From assembly GCF_006716565.1 (NCBI RefSeq), contig NZ_VFPG01000001.1:3410001-3474000 (forward strand): a stretch of DNA of 64,000 nucleotides. The letters are read 5' to 3'. This stretch comes from Nocardia bhagyanarayanae. Its GTDB lineage: Bacteria > Actinomycetota > Actinomycetes > Mycobacteriales > Mycobacteriaceae. The translations under genes and the position numbers were made by a program. The notes beneath the pieces were generated by a model. That model was given only the letters and a program-made list of their open reading frames with translations. It was not told where the DNA came from and searched no databases. Below are positions 29,618 through 37,524 of the stretch, piece after piece. The number at the start of each line of letters is the position of its first letter. The first letter of the stretch is position 1.

Positions 29618-31137
29618 TCGAGCCACTTGGAACCTCGATTCTTCATGAGAATCCGCACATCATGGCGCGCGACGATCTCCACGTGCGGTGCGATGGCGAG
29701 CACTTTGGTCGCAATCACGCCGCGAAAACCATTTACCTCGAGCTCAAGTCGAAGATGACCATCGCGCTCTAGCACAGACATGTCGGCGGTGCCGACGGCG
29801 TCTTCGAGCTGCTCGGCAATTTTGGCGCTTGCTTGGGCACGTATGCGCCGCAACGCCGTCGCAAGTTCGAATGTCGGATGTACTGGGAGGCAAAGCCACT
29901 GCAGGAGAAGCTCGAAGTCTTGGTTGTTCTGCGGCCTGGCAAGCATGGGGTCGGTCCACGCGTATACGCGCTCGGAGGAGCGAATACCAAGTTCGGCAAG
30001 TTCACGCGCCACTGCCGTCCGGCCCAGCTGGTTGAGCCGGGCCTGCAAGGTTGCCTTCCAGCGTGCCTGCGATGCCTCAACAGCCTGGGCCGGCGAGCCC
30101 AGCAATTCAAGCGCCGCATCGTATAGCGCTCGCCGCTCAGTCTGGCCGTCCCGAAGAAGCAGGTATGTGCCTGGACGGACGTCAGGTACATCGACTGTCG
30201 TCACACGTCCGCCACCCCGTTGCGAGGGATCGACAGCGCGGATCCACTCTCCGTCGTCCAGCCAAATGGCGTAGCCGCCACTCAGCAGAACCTGTCGAGC
30301 AGCGATCTCGTCAGCGTCAGGTTCCCTGGCGGGTGCTTCCGGAATGATCCATGTCGCCTGCGGGAGCAGTTCTCCCTCATCCTCGGCACTTTCGCGGGAA
30401 GCTGTCGCCGCCTCCCAGGTTTCTCCCACTGCGGAAAGTCGCCCCTTCACCAGTACTGCGCTTTCGGCATACTCGGCCAGGAGGGAATTTGGGATCGCCT
30501 GGTCCCCGAACCATCCGGGCATGATATAGCTCAGCGCCTCGGTCGTCGGGGATGTTACTAGTGATGACGGGAAGAAACGCGGTGGTCCGATCGCGTAGCC
30601 CTGTCCCACAAACAGCTGGTCGCGGACCACCTGACTAGCGAGGCGCACAGTGAACCCCTGCGGGGCCAGCCAATTCGCCAGCCCTACCATGGCAGACCCG
30701 CTTGCAGCAATTACGACACAGCCGTCTGAGCCAGCGTCCTTGAGTGACTCAAGTAGGACTCCTCCGGCCGCGGGGTCTGCTGTTGCAGCTTCTTCGGCTG
30801 CGGTAGCCAGCTCATCGATCGCCTGCTGAACAACTGGACCGGCTACTTGTCGAAGCCTTACGGATTCGTCGATAACAGCAGTCACCGCCTGCAGGAGCGC
30901 GGCGTTGAACTGGCGCGGCTGCGGCTGTGTCATCAGTCGCCATCGGAGCGCCTTGGCGGCTCCGAGTAGGTCGTCCCAGATGCCGGGAATATTGTCCCGC
31001 ACCAGGACATAGACATGGCGCACCGCGGCGTCGACCCGGGCGCTGATGGGGTCTCCGACGGCCACGATCCCGACGCCAGTTGACATAAGCCGAGTGGTGC
31101 GCTCGTAGCGAGTGTTGAGTGCAGCGATGCGACTCAT
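29614..31137 (-). CDS. Island protein of unknown function, candidate DrmE C-terminal half
   Basis: The 507-aa product starts MSRIAALNTRYERTTRLM at an ATG overlapping the previous stop (ATGA). It looks soluble and mostly helical. It has an early SARVDAAVRHVYVLVRDN stretch, a central GYAIWLDDGEWIRAVDPS segment and VRPGTYLLLRDG. The C-terminal region (LYDAALELL, RWKATLQARLNQLGR, YAWTDPMLARPQNNQDFELL) resembles what I recall of the C-terminal part of the class 2 DISARM protein DrmE. No catalytic motif is evident. Together with the 297-aa protein upstream it reaches typical DrmE size, so the two may be one split DrmE. Confidence 0.6.
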   Translation of the reverse strand: MSRIAALNTRYERTTRLMSTGVGIVAVGDPISARVDAAVRHVYVLVRDNIPGIWDDLLGAAKALRWRLMTQPQPRQFNAALLQAVTAVIDESVRLRQVAGPVVQQAIDELATAAEEAATADPAAGGVLLESLKDAGSDGCVVIAASGSAMVGLANWLAPQGFTVRLASQVVRDQLFVGQGYAIGPPRFFPSSLVTSPTTEALSYIMPGWFGDQAIPNSLLAEYAESAVLVKGRLSAVGETWEAATASRESAEDEGELLPQATWIIPEAPAREPDADEIAARQVLLSGGYAIWLDDGEWIRAVDPSQRGGGRVTTVDVPDVRPGTYLLLRDGQTERRALYDAALELLGSPAQAVEASQARWKATLQARLNQLGRTAVARELAELGIRSSERVYAWTDPMLARPQNNQDFELLLQWLCLPVHPTFELATALRRIRAQASAKIAEQLEDAVGTADMSVLERDGHLRLELEVNGFRGVIATKVLAIAPHVEIVARHDVRILMKNRGSKWLE

Positions 31138-32027
31138 AGCGGCACCACAAAGCCGAGAGTTTCGACGCCAGGCGGCGGCGCCCACCGGACCTCTCGCTCG
31201 ACGGACAGCGGCTGCCCCCGCGTATTGCGATAGTTGAGGACCCGCTCGGGGGCCGACTCGTCGGCAACGCTGCGGTCTAGCACCACAATGACAACGGAGG
31301 CCTCGATCGCCGCCAAATAGCTTGTCGCAGAAGCACCATCCAGAACAACCGCTCGTACGTCGGCGGGCGGGAGTTGCATGTCGAGGCGCGACGCGGCGTA
31401 AAGACGTGTCGACCACGTGGCAACGCGGGGGGCTTCAGGCAGCAAGATCTGTGCGATCGGCTCACGCTCGTTTCCGCGGCCGAGGAAGGTGCTGACGTCT
31501 TGTCTTAGCCACTTGAGGGTTCCGGCAAATGCAAGGTCGGCGGGCGGCTGGCACAATCGGGCGGCCCACTCCTTATCCAACCCTGCCATCCTGCTGATCA
31601 CACCCGGTTCAGGGAGCGGCTGCTCTTGCGGCACTTTCAGACTCCGTAACGGTGTCATCGCAAGGACCTTGTCCAGCTGCCACTGGCGGCCGACACGCAG
31701 CCGGTCGCGGTTCGTGCCGATCCAGTCGAAGAAGTCGGTGATGATCCTCGTCCGAGTAACGATGCGAACCGGCGCGCCCGGTTGAATAGAAGTAGCAACC
31801 TCACGGACGGGGGGAAGCCTGGGTGCAGGCGAGGCCATCATCCAACCACAACCGATCAGCACTGCCGCGAAATCTCGAGCCGGAACGGAAACAGCAATTA
31901 CCAGTTGCTGCCCCGAGTGAGATCTGGACCAATGCGCAGCCCTACTTCCAAGCATCAGGAGTCGACTCGCCCAGGGTGCAGCAACGTGCGGACCGACGCC
32001 TTCGGACAGAGTGAGTGCGCCGCTCAT
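31134..32027 (-). CDS. Island protein of unknown function, candidate DrmE N-terminal half
   Basis: The 297-aa product begins MSGALTLSEGVGPHVAAPWA. It contains QQLVIAVSVPARDFAAVLIG followed by an SIQPGAPVRIVTRTRII segment that suggests a beta-rich domain. Later come VRAVVLDGASATSYLAAIEA and VVIVVLDRSVADES, which look like a Rossmann or helicase-like beta strand with Asp. There is no complete nucleotide-binding motif. It ends in an ATGA overlap with the 507-aa gene. I do not firmly recognise the family; a DrmE N-terminal half is the best guess from size, neighbours and strand. Confidence 0.55.
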   Translation of the reverse strand: MSGALTLSEGVGPHVAAPWASRLLMLGSRAAHWSRSHSGQQLVIAVSVPARDFAAVLIGCGWMMASPAPRLPPVREVATSIQPGAPVRIVTRTRIITDFFDWIGTNRDRLRVGRQWQLDKVLAMTPLRSLKVPQEQPLPEPGVISRMAGLDKEWAARLCQPPADLAFAGTLKWLRQDVSTFLGRGNEREPIAQILLPEAPRVATWSTRLYAASRLDMQLPPADVRAVVLDGASATSYLAAIEASVVIVVLDRSVADESAPERVLNYRNTRGQPLSVEREVRWAPPPGVETLGFVVPL

Positions 32028-32153
32028 GCGATGGGGCTCCCAAGCACAGGTGTCCCCCTACTCGTATTACTTCCGAGTCCCGACCTTGCTACACCATATC
32101 AGAGCAGTGCTGACAGAGCTTGGAGTCAGCGCGGCAAGGAATCCCGTCGATGG

Positions 32154-33182
32154 TCAAGCAGTCAGCATACCGCTAAAGGGTGAATCTGCGGCCGTTACAA
32201 GGGCTCTCGCCGTCGCCTCCGCGAGAGCCCTTGCCAGCGGGGGCGGTACAGCGTTGGATACCTGCTCGACTTGTGCAGAAAGCGTCCCTTCAAGTACAAA
32301 ATCCGGAGGAAATCCTTGAAGTAACATCGACTCGAAGATACTCAAGCGTCGGTTTCCGTCAGGATGCACGTGTATCTCGCGGTGGCCGTAAGCGACTGTC
32401 GGACTGGGCCTGTCCCAGGCCAAGCGGCGAAAGCTTCTCCCCGCGTTTGTCGCGCCCTCAGGATCGGCGAACCGCTTTGATAACGGGCGCATCGTCCAGT
32501 GGTTCGGGTGGTGGGGAATATCCTCTGGTTTCAGATCCCGGGAGAAGTAAGCGGGTTGAGGTAGTGATCCGATTGCGCCACGCACAGTAAGATCTTTCCC
32601 AGTGATTTTGGTGGGCGTAAAACCAGCTGCGACAGCCGGGTTGGAGAAGCCCGAAATGATAACGCGGTTCCGTGTCTGGGCAACCCCGAAGTCGAGAGCC
32701 GAGTACTCGTCGACACCCGGCTTCAGCCCGATATCATCGAACTTCGCCAAGATGCCTCTAAAGGCAATGGAATGCTTTGTGTCACGGATACCTAGGACAT
32801 TTTCGAAGAGCACGAACTGGACCCGATACTTCTTCTGGAGCGCTTCAACGATCTCTAAGTAAAGCAGCGGCAGCCTATTACGTGGATCGTTGGCGGCTGA
32901 TCCGCTATTGGCACGAGAGAACCCCTGGCACGGAGGTCCTCCGATGACGCCTATCGGTTCGTGCGGCCTTAGAAGTCCTTCAAGGTGGTGAAGTACTCCC
33001 GCGGGCCCTAGCTTAACGAGATCGGCTGTGATGGAGGTGGTCTGCGGGAAGTTGCGCTGATGCGTCTTGATGGCGGCCGGCGAACTGTCGACCGCGAACA
33101 CGATCGGAAAGCCAGTCTGGTGATAGCCCAAGTCCAGCCCGCCGGCCCCGGAGAACAGGCTTACGATCTTTGGCGGTGACAA
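32154..33182 (-). CDS. C5-cytosine DNA methyltransferase (DrmMII-like)
   Basis: The 342-aa enzyme methylates cytosine C5 in DNA. Motif I is SLFSGAGGLDLGY, motif IV GGPPCQGFSRAN with the catalytic Cys85, motif VI FENVLGI, motif VIII AQTRNRVIIS, and motifs IX-X span RLAWDRPSPTV to QVSNAVPPPLARALAEA. The target sequence cannot be read from the protein. The start is TTG at 33182, chosen because AGGGAGG lies 4 bases upstream. It is the first gene of the island and 126 bases before the next gene. In class 2 DISARM the cytosine methylase DrmMII marks self DNA. Confidence 0.9.
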   Translation of the reverse strand: MSPPKIVSLFSGAGGLDLGYHQTGFPIVFAVDSSPAAIKTHQRNFPQTTSITADLVKLGPAGVLHHLEGLLRPHEPIGVIGGPPCQGFSRANSGSAANDPRNRLPLLYLEIVEALQKKYRVQFVLFENVLGIRDTKHSIAFRGILAKFDDIGLKPGVDEYSALDFGVAQTRNRVIISGFSNPAVAAGFTPTKITGKDLTVRGAIGSLPQPAYFSRDLKPEDIPHHPNHWTMRPLSKRFADPEGATNAGRSFRRLAWDRPSPTVAYGHREIHVHPDGNRRLSIFESMLLQGFPPDFVLEGTLSAQVEQVSNAVPPPLARALAEATARALVTAADSPFSGMLTA

Positions 33183-33611
33183 GTGGCCTCCCTCTCATGC
33201 AGTGCACAACCTCGTCCAGCGTTCGCATCTTCACGGTCCAAATGACCCCATAGGTTGCGGATCATGATCACTCTAGCCTCGCCTGTGCAAGCAGATGCTC
33301 TCAACGAGAACTCTGTTGACCAAGGCGCCAAATGCTGGGCCCCGGGACCGTCTTTGGTGCCGAGTGCAGCTTGTGAGCGTTCGTGGTTGCTGAGAGTAGC
33401 GGCTGCCTCCTGGTTGCGCTGGTCAGGTAGGGCAGTCGCGAGTGGGGGCGGTCGAGCAGAGCCATGTCGCCCGGCGACCACGTGCCTTGGCCGTGGCCGG
33501 GTTTTGGGCCACATACGGGACGACCGGATCGCGGGCGTCGAACGGCGATGAGTTCTGCCGGGGTTCCTCGTCTGTATTCATACACCCGATCAACCGCACC
33601 CGAGGAGCATC
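33183..33611. other. Right edge of the island, divergent promoter region, no gene seen
   Basis: The 429 bases separate the methyltransferase (minus) from the RibD-like reductase (plus). Base composition changes from island-like to core-like across it, so the right boundary of the inserted DNA probably lies here. I see no tRNA, integrase, attachment-site repeat or convincing promoter; ATCATGAT at 33263 is a short palindrome of uncertain meaning. Confidence 0.4.
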
Positions 33612-34199
33612 ATGACCGCCACTTACACCTTCGACGTCTTTTCCACCCTCGACGGCTTCGCCTCGTATGGTGCCGATGGTGACTGGGGCGGCTACTGGGG
33701 CAAACAAGGTCCCGAGCTGCTCGACCACCGTCTCGCCCTGTACGGCGAGGCGCAGCGGATGGTGTTCGGGGCCGAGACGTTTCGGCAGTTCGTGCAAATG
33801 ACGGCCGCTAGCGCCGAGTATTCCGAAATGTACGACCCGTGGGTCACCCGGATGCGGAACCTGCCGGCAACGGTGGTGTCGACCACCACAATGGAAGAAC
33901 CCCTCGACTGGCCGGACGCGACCGTCGTCGAGGGCGACGCCGTCGACGTCGTGGCCCGGCTCAAGGACGAGTCGGACGTGCCGTTGCGCTCGCACGGCAG
34001 CCTGTCGATGAACCGGTCGTTGATGGCCGCTGGTCTGGTGGACCGCGTCCAGGTGACGATCTTTCCGGTGATCACAGGCCGAACCGGGGTGGAACCGATT
34101 TTCCAGGGTGCGGCCGACTTCGACCTCGAGCTGATCGAGCTACGGACGCTCGACGGCAACATCCAAGAGCTCGTCTACCGGCCCACCCTGCACGTCTGA
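33612..34199 (+). CDS. Dihydrofolate reductase/RibD C-terminal-family reductase
   Basis: The 195-aa protein has the RibD_C/DHFR-like fold: a start TFDVFSTLDGFASYG, the WGKQGPELLDHRLALYGEA segment, the NADPH-binding HGSLSMNRSLMAAGLVD, and QVTIFPVITGRTGVEPIF. GAGGAGCATC precedes the ATG. Such stand-alone proteins are common in actinobacteria with unknown substrates; it is not a true folate or riboflavin gene by context. It is the first gene after the island. Confidence 0.85.
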   Translation: MTATYTFDVFSTLDGFASYGADGDWGGYWGKQGPELLDHRLALYGEAQRMVFGAETFRQFVQMTAASAEYSEMYDPWVTRMRNLPATVVSTTTMEEPLDWPDATVVEGDAVDVVARLKDESDVPLRSHGSLSMNRSLMAAGLVDRVQVTIFPVITGRTGVEPIFQGAADFDLELIELRTLDGNIQELVYRPTLHV

Positions 34200-34273
34200 G
34201 CCCACCCATTCCCCGTCGGCAGCTCAACCCGACCCACGATCTCGGTGCACATTCGAGAGAAGGGGTGGCGGGT

Positions 34274-35287
34274 TCAGCGGCGGACTTCGGCCAGCATGAC
34301 CGGTCGACGCTCGGCGCGGGAGAGTTCGCAGGCTTCGGCGATGTAGAAGGCTTCGAGGGCGTCGGCGACGGTGCAGGGGCTGGGTGCGGTTCCGGTGGCG
34401 ACGGAGACGAAGGTGGTGAGTTCCTCGGTGTAGGCGCGGCGGAACCGTTCCATGAAGCCGGGGTAGGCGGGGTAGGGGGAGGCGGGGTGGTCGGGTTCGA
34501 CGGAGCGGAGTGGGGCGCGGTCGTCCAGGCCGACGATGGCGTTGCCTCGGGAGCCGAGCACCTCGAGGCGGACGTCGTAGCCGGCGCCGTTGTAGCGGCC
34601 GAGGTTGACGGTCGCGAGGGTGCCGTCGTCGAGGGTTAGCACGACGGCGGCGGTATCGATATCGCCTGCGGCGGTGAAGAATTCGTCGCCGAGGTTGGCG
34701 CCGCGGGCGTAGACCTCGGTGATTTCGCGGCCGCTGACCCAGCGGATGATGTCGAAATCGTGGACGCCGCAATCGCGGAACAGGCCGCCGGAGCGCGGGA
34801 TGTAGTCGGCGGGCGGCGGCGCCGGGTCCAGCGTGGTGGCCCGCAGGGTGTGCAGCCAGCCGAGTTCGCCGCTGGCGACGGCCGCGCGGGCGGCGCGGTA
34901 ACCGGCGTCGAAGCGTCGTTGGAAGCCGATCTGTACGGGAACGGCGCTGCTGCGCACACGGTCCAGCACGGCAAGCGTGCCGTCGATGTCGGTGGCGACC
35001 GGTTTCTCGCAGAAGACCGGGATGCCGCGGTCGACGGCGGCCGCGATCAGCGCGGGGTGGGAATCGGTCGCGGTGGCGACGACGAGTCCGGTGAGGTCGG
35101 CGGCAAGGAGGGTCTCGATGTCGGGTACGGCCTCGACGCCGAGTTTGGCGGCGGTGGCGTGCGCGCGGGTGGTGTCGATGTCGGCGACCACGACGCGATC
35201 GACGCCGGGGAGTCCGTGCAGGGTTTCGGCGTGCGCCGTGCCGATGCGGCCGACGCCCGCGAGGCCTAGCGTGACGGTGCTGCTCAT
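34274..35287 (-). CDS. iolG: Inositol 2-dehydrogenase-like oxidoreductase (Gfo/Idh/MocA)
   Basis: The 337-aa enzyme should oxidise myo-inositol (or an isomer) to scyllo-inosose with NAD+. The Rossmann motif is GLAGVGRIGTAHAETL, the catalytic Lys is in FCEKPVATD near residue 93, and GGLFRDCGVHDFDIIRW carries the Asp/His pair of the family. It follows the LacI regulator by 42 bases and faces the iol operon, which supports the inositol assignment over other sugars. Confidence 0.85.
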   Translation of the reverse strand: MSSTVTLGLAGVGRIGTAHAETLHGLPGVDRVVVADIDTTRAHATAAKLGVEAVPDIETLLAADLTGLVVATATDSHPALIAAAVDRGIPVFCEKPVATDIDGTLAVLDRVRSSAVPVQIGFQRRFDAGYRAARAAVASGELGWLHTLRATTLDPAPPPADYIPRSGGLFRDCGVHDFDIIRWVSGREITEVYARGANLGDEFFTAAGDIDTAAVVLTLDDGTLATVNLGRYNGAGYDVRLEVLGSRGNAIVGLDDRAPLRSVEPDHPASPYPAYPGFMERFRRAYTEELTTFVSVATGTAPSPCTVADALEAFYIAEACELSRAERRPVMLAEVRR

Positions 35288-35329
35288 CGATCCTCCTGTG
35301 GTAGGAATGCGATTGCGTGCCTTGGTGTT

Positions 35330-36331
35330 TCAGCTGGGCGCGGCGGTGGTGCCGCGGACGACGAGCTCGGGTTCGAGTCTGCGGCGGACGGGGTCGGTGC
35401 GGTCGCCGCGCAGCCGTTCGGCGAGCGCTTCCACGGCCAGCCCGCCCATCCGGACGCGCGGCTGGTCGATGGTGGTGAGCGCGATGTGGCGCAGCGCGGC
35501 GAGCGAGGTGTTGTCGTAGCCGACGACCGAGACGTCTTCCGGCACACGCAATCCGGCTTCCTCGAGCGCCGACATGGCGCCGACCGCGTTGAAGTCGTTG
35601 CCGCAGACCAGCGCGGTGGGAAAGTCGCAGGGGGAGAAGATCTTCAGCAGCTTGCGCACGCCGGCGATGCCCGCCGAGTCGGTGTGCTCGCTGGAGATCA
35701 CCATCGGCTCCAGGCCGTGTCGCGCCATCGCGGTGCGGTAGCCGCGGCGACGGGCGGCCGCCGTGAACGCGGCGCCGCCGTCGAGGTGCACGATTCGGCT
35801 GTGGCCCAACGAGACAAGATGATCGACGGCCAGTGCCCCGCCGAGTTCACCGTCGTCGTTGACGGTGTCTACGCCGGCGATCGTGGAGCCGCGTGAGACC
35901 AGCACGACCGGAACCTGCTGCGCCGCTTGCCGAATCGCCGCCGCGGGCAGTACGGGGGAGAGCAGGATGATCCCGCCGGGCCGGAACGACAGCAGGCTCT
36001 CCAGCGCGGTGCGCTCGCGGGCGGCGCTGCGGCGGCCGGTGTTCAGGATCAGTTCCAGCCCGGAGCGCTGGGCGGCGGCGTCCATGCCCTCCACCACGTC
36101 GGCGAAGAAGGCGTTGCGCAGATCCGAGACGAGGACGCCGACGATATTGGAGGTCCGGCTGGCCAGCGATCTGGCCATGATGTGCGGCTGATAGCCCAGG
36201 TCCCGCGCGGCCTCCAGCACGGCGCGGCGCCGGTGCGCGCTGACCTTGGGCGAATCCCGCATGACGAGGGAGACCAGCGCACGGGAAACACCCGCGCGGG
36301 CGGCGACGTCCTCCATCGTCGGTCGCGCCAT
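35330..36331 (-). CDS. LacI-family transcriptional regulator of the inositol locus
   Basis: The 333-aa repressor-type protein has the LacI helix-turn-helix and hinge at the N-terminus (MARPTMEDVAARAGVSRALV, then ARSLASRTSNIVGVLVSD). A periplasmic-binding-like sensor domain follows, with VVGYDNTSLAALRHIALTT. It is divergent from the iol operon and cotranscribed with iolG. The two operator-like palindromes in the 278-base region upstream are of the CG-centred type bound by LacI proteins, so it probably represses both directions and is released by an inositol-derived ligand. Confidence 0.9.
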   Translation of the reverse strand: MARPTMEDVAARAGVSRALVSLVMRDSPKVSAHRRRAVLEAARDLGYQPHIMARSLASRTSNIVGVLVSDLRNAFFADVVEGMDAAAQRSGLELILNTGRRSAARERTALESLLSFRPGGIILLSPVLPAAAIRQAAQQVPVVLVSRGSTIAGVDTVNDDGELGGALAVDHLVSLGHSRIVHLDGGAAFTAAARRRGYRTAMARHGLEPMVISSEHTDSAGIAGVRKLLKIFSPCDFPTALVCGNDFNAVGAMSALEEAGLRVPEDVSVVGYDNTSLAALRHIALTTIDQPRVRMGGLAVEALAERLRGDRTDPVRRRLEPELVVRGTTAAPS

Positions 36332-36422
36332 CTCGCCTCCGTTCGCCGTTCCAGAGCCGGCTCGCCGAACTCGTCCGCCGGCTGCCGGATCGGACGTTAC
36401 ACGGGGTGCGGCGCGCCATCAA

Positions 36423-36434
36423 TAGAGCGCTCTA
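36423..36434. promoter_or_regulatory. LacI-type operator, regulator side
   Basis: The perfect 12-bp palindrome TAGAGCGCTCTA with a central CG lies 92 bases upstream of the LacI start. Its core GAGCGCTC is identical to that of the second palindrome 135 bases away, so it probably serves autoregulation or looping. Confidence 0.65.
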
Positions 36435-36529
36435 ATCGGACATTGCCAGGCGGTCGCCCCGCGCCCTGTTGTCATGGCTGGCAAAGAAATACGAGGTCGA
36501 GACGCGGAAACGCGCGGGATTCGCACCCC

Positions 36530-36558
36530 TTGACACCATGTGGCCTGCGTTACATAGT
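36530..36558 (+). promoter_or_regulatory. Probable promoter of the iol operon
   Basis: A consensus -35 TTGACA at 36530-36535 is followed by CATAGT (36553-36558, spacer 17) or TACATA (36551-36556, spacer 15). The operator at 36558 lies over the expected transcription start, the classical repressor position. Confidence 0.65.
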
Positions 36559-36571
36559 TGGAGCGCTCCAA
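36558..36571. promoter_or_regulatory. LacI-type operator, iol operon side
   Basis: The perfect 14-bp palindrome TTGGAGCGCTCCAA overlaps the -10/start region of the iol promoter and ends 38 bases before the first iol gene. Confidence 0.7.
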
Positions 36572-36609
36572 AGCGAGGGCACCTGTTCACCTCGAAGGTC
36601 GGAGAGACG

Positions 36610-37512
36610 ATGACCGAACCTCTCTACCCGCTACGCATCGCGGCCGCGCCGATTTCCTGGGGCGTGTGCGAAGTCCCCGGCTGGGGCCACGTGCTGGAGG
36701 CGGGGACCGTGCTGGCCGAGATGGCTCGGCTGGGCATCACCGCGACCGAACTGGGCCCACCCGGCTACCTCCCGGACGACCCTGCGGTGCTGCGCGCATT
36801 GCTCGATGGCTTCGGCATCCGCGCCGTTGGCGGGTTCCTCGCCCTGCCGCTGCACCGTGCGCCGGAGGACGCGCTGGCCGCCGCGCAACGGGCGGCCGCG
36901 CTCTTCGCCGCCACCGGCGCGGAGATCCTGGTGCTGGCCGCCGCCACCGGCTTGGACGGCTACGACGCGCGGCCCGAACTCGACAGCGCCGAGTGGCGAA
37001 CCCTGCTGGACACCGCCGCGGCCGTCCGCGACCTCGCGGCGGAGCACGGCCTGCGCACCGTGCTGCACCCGCACGTCGGCACGCACGTGGAGACGGAGGC
37101 CGAGGTCGAACGGTTCCTGGCGGACTCCGACCTCGATCTCTGCCTCGACACCGGCCATCTGCTGCTCGGGGGAACCGACCCGGTCGACCTGGCCCGCCGA
37201 TACCCGCACCGCATCGGACACGTCCACCTCAAAGACGTGCGCGCCGAACTCGCCGCCGAAGTGCGCAGCGGCGCAATCGAATACAGCGAGGCGGTGCGAC
37301 GGGGTCTCTACGCACCACTCGGCCGGGGGGACATCGATATCGCGGCACTCGTGCGCGCGGTCCGCGAGGCGGGCTACCGCGGCTGGTACGTCATCGAGCA
37401 GGACACCGCCCTGCGACCGACCGATACCGAGACCTCGGCCAGCCGCGACGCGCAACACAGTCTTCGCTACCTCGCCGATCTCGGCGTCGCATCGGCGTCG
37501 GCGCGACGGTAG
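36610..37512 (+). CDS. TIM-barrel sugar isomerase/dehydratase (IolE-like)
   Basis: The 300-aa protein is a xylose-isomerase-like (AP endonuclease 2 superfamily) barrel. It starts MTEPLYPLRIAAAPISWG with a GGAGAG ribosome site. Metal-ligand segments are visible in TVLHPHVGTHVE, DLCLDTGHLLLGG and IGHVHLKDV, and an E in YVIEQD. In inositol loci this family provides IolE (2-keto-myo-inositol dehydratase) or IolI/IolH isomerases. IolE fits best since the pathway needs one and no other candidate is present, but the sequence alone does not decide. It is the first gene of the operon. Confidence 0.8.
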   Translation: MTEPLYPLRIAAAPISWGVCEVPGWGHVLEAGTVLAEMARLGITATELGPPGYLPDDPAVLRALLDGFGIRAVGGFLALPLHRAPEDALAAAQRAAALFAATGAEILVLAAATGLDGYDARPELDSAEWRTLLDTAAAVRDLAAEHGLRTVLHPHVGTHVETEAEVERFLADSDLDLCLDTGHLLLGGTDPVDLARRYPHRIGHVHLKDVRAELAAEVRSGAIEYSEAVRRGLYAPLGRGDIDIAALVRAVREAGYRGWYVIEQDTALRPTDTETSASRDAQHSLRYLADLGVASASARR

Positions 37513-37524
37513 GAGGCGCGTCAG

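Noticed and set aside
31138-31416. Extension of the 507-aa gene upstream to 31416
   Set aside because: The extra 93 residues are antisense-like, Cys/Arg-rich and overlap the preceding gene; the ATGA overlap at 31134-31137 gives a natural start.
21853-33182. The island as BREX, Pgl, Dnd or a type I restriction system
   Set aside because: No PglZ, BrxL, DndCDE, HsdR/S/M or adenine methylase motifs; DrmA and DrmB signatures point to DISARM.
33013-33234. Small minus-strand gene overlapping the methyltransferase start
   Set aside because: It lies in another frame of the methyltransferase 5' end, and the methyltransferase motifs with AGGGAGG before TTG are far better support.
21770-33611. The island as a prophage or integrative plasmid
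   Set aside because: No integrase, transposase, structural or replication gene and no tRNA or attachment repeat is seen at either end.
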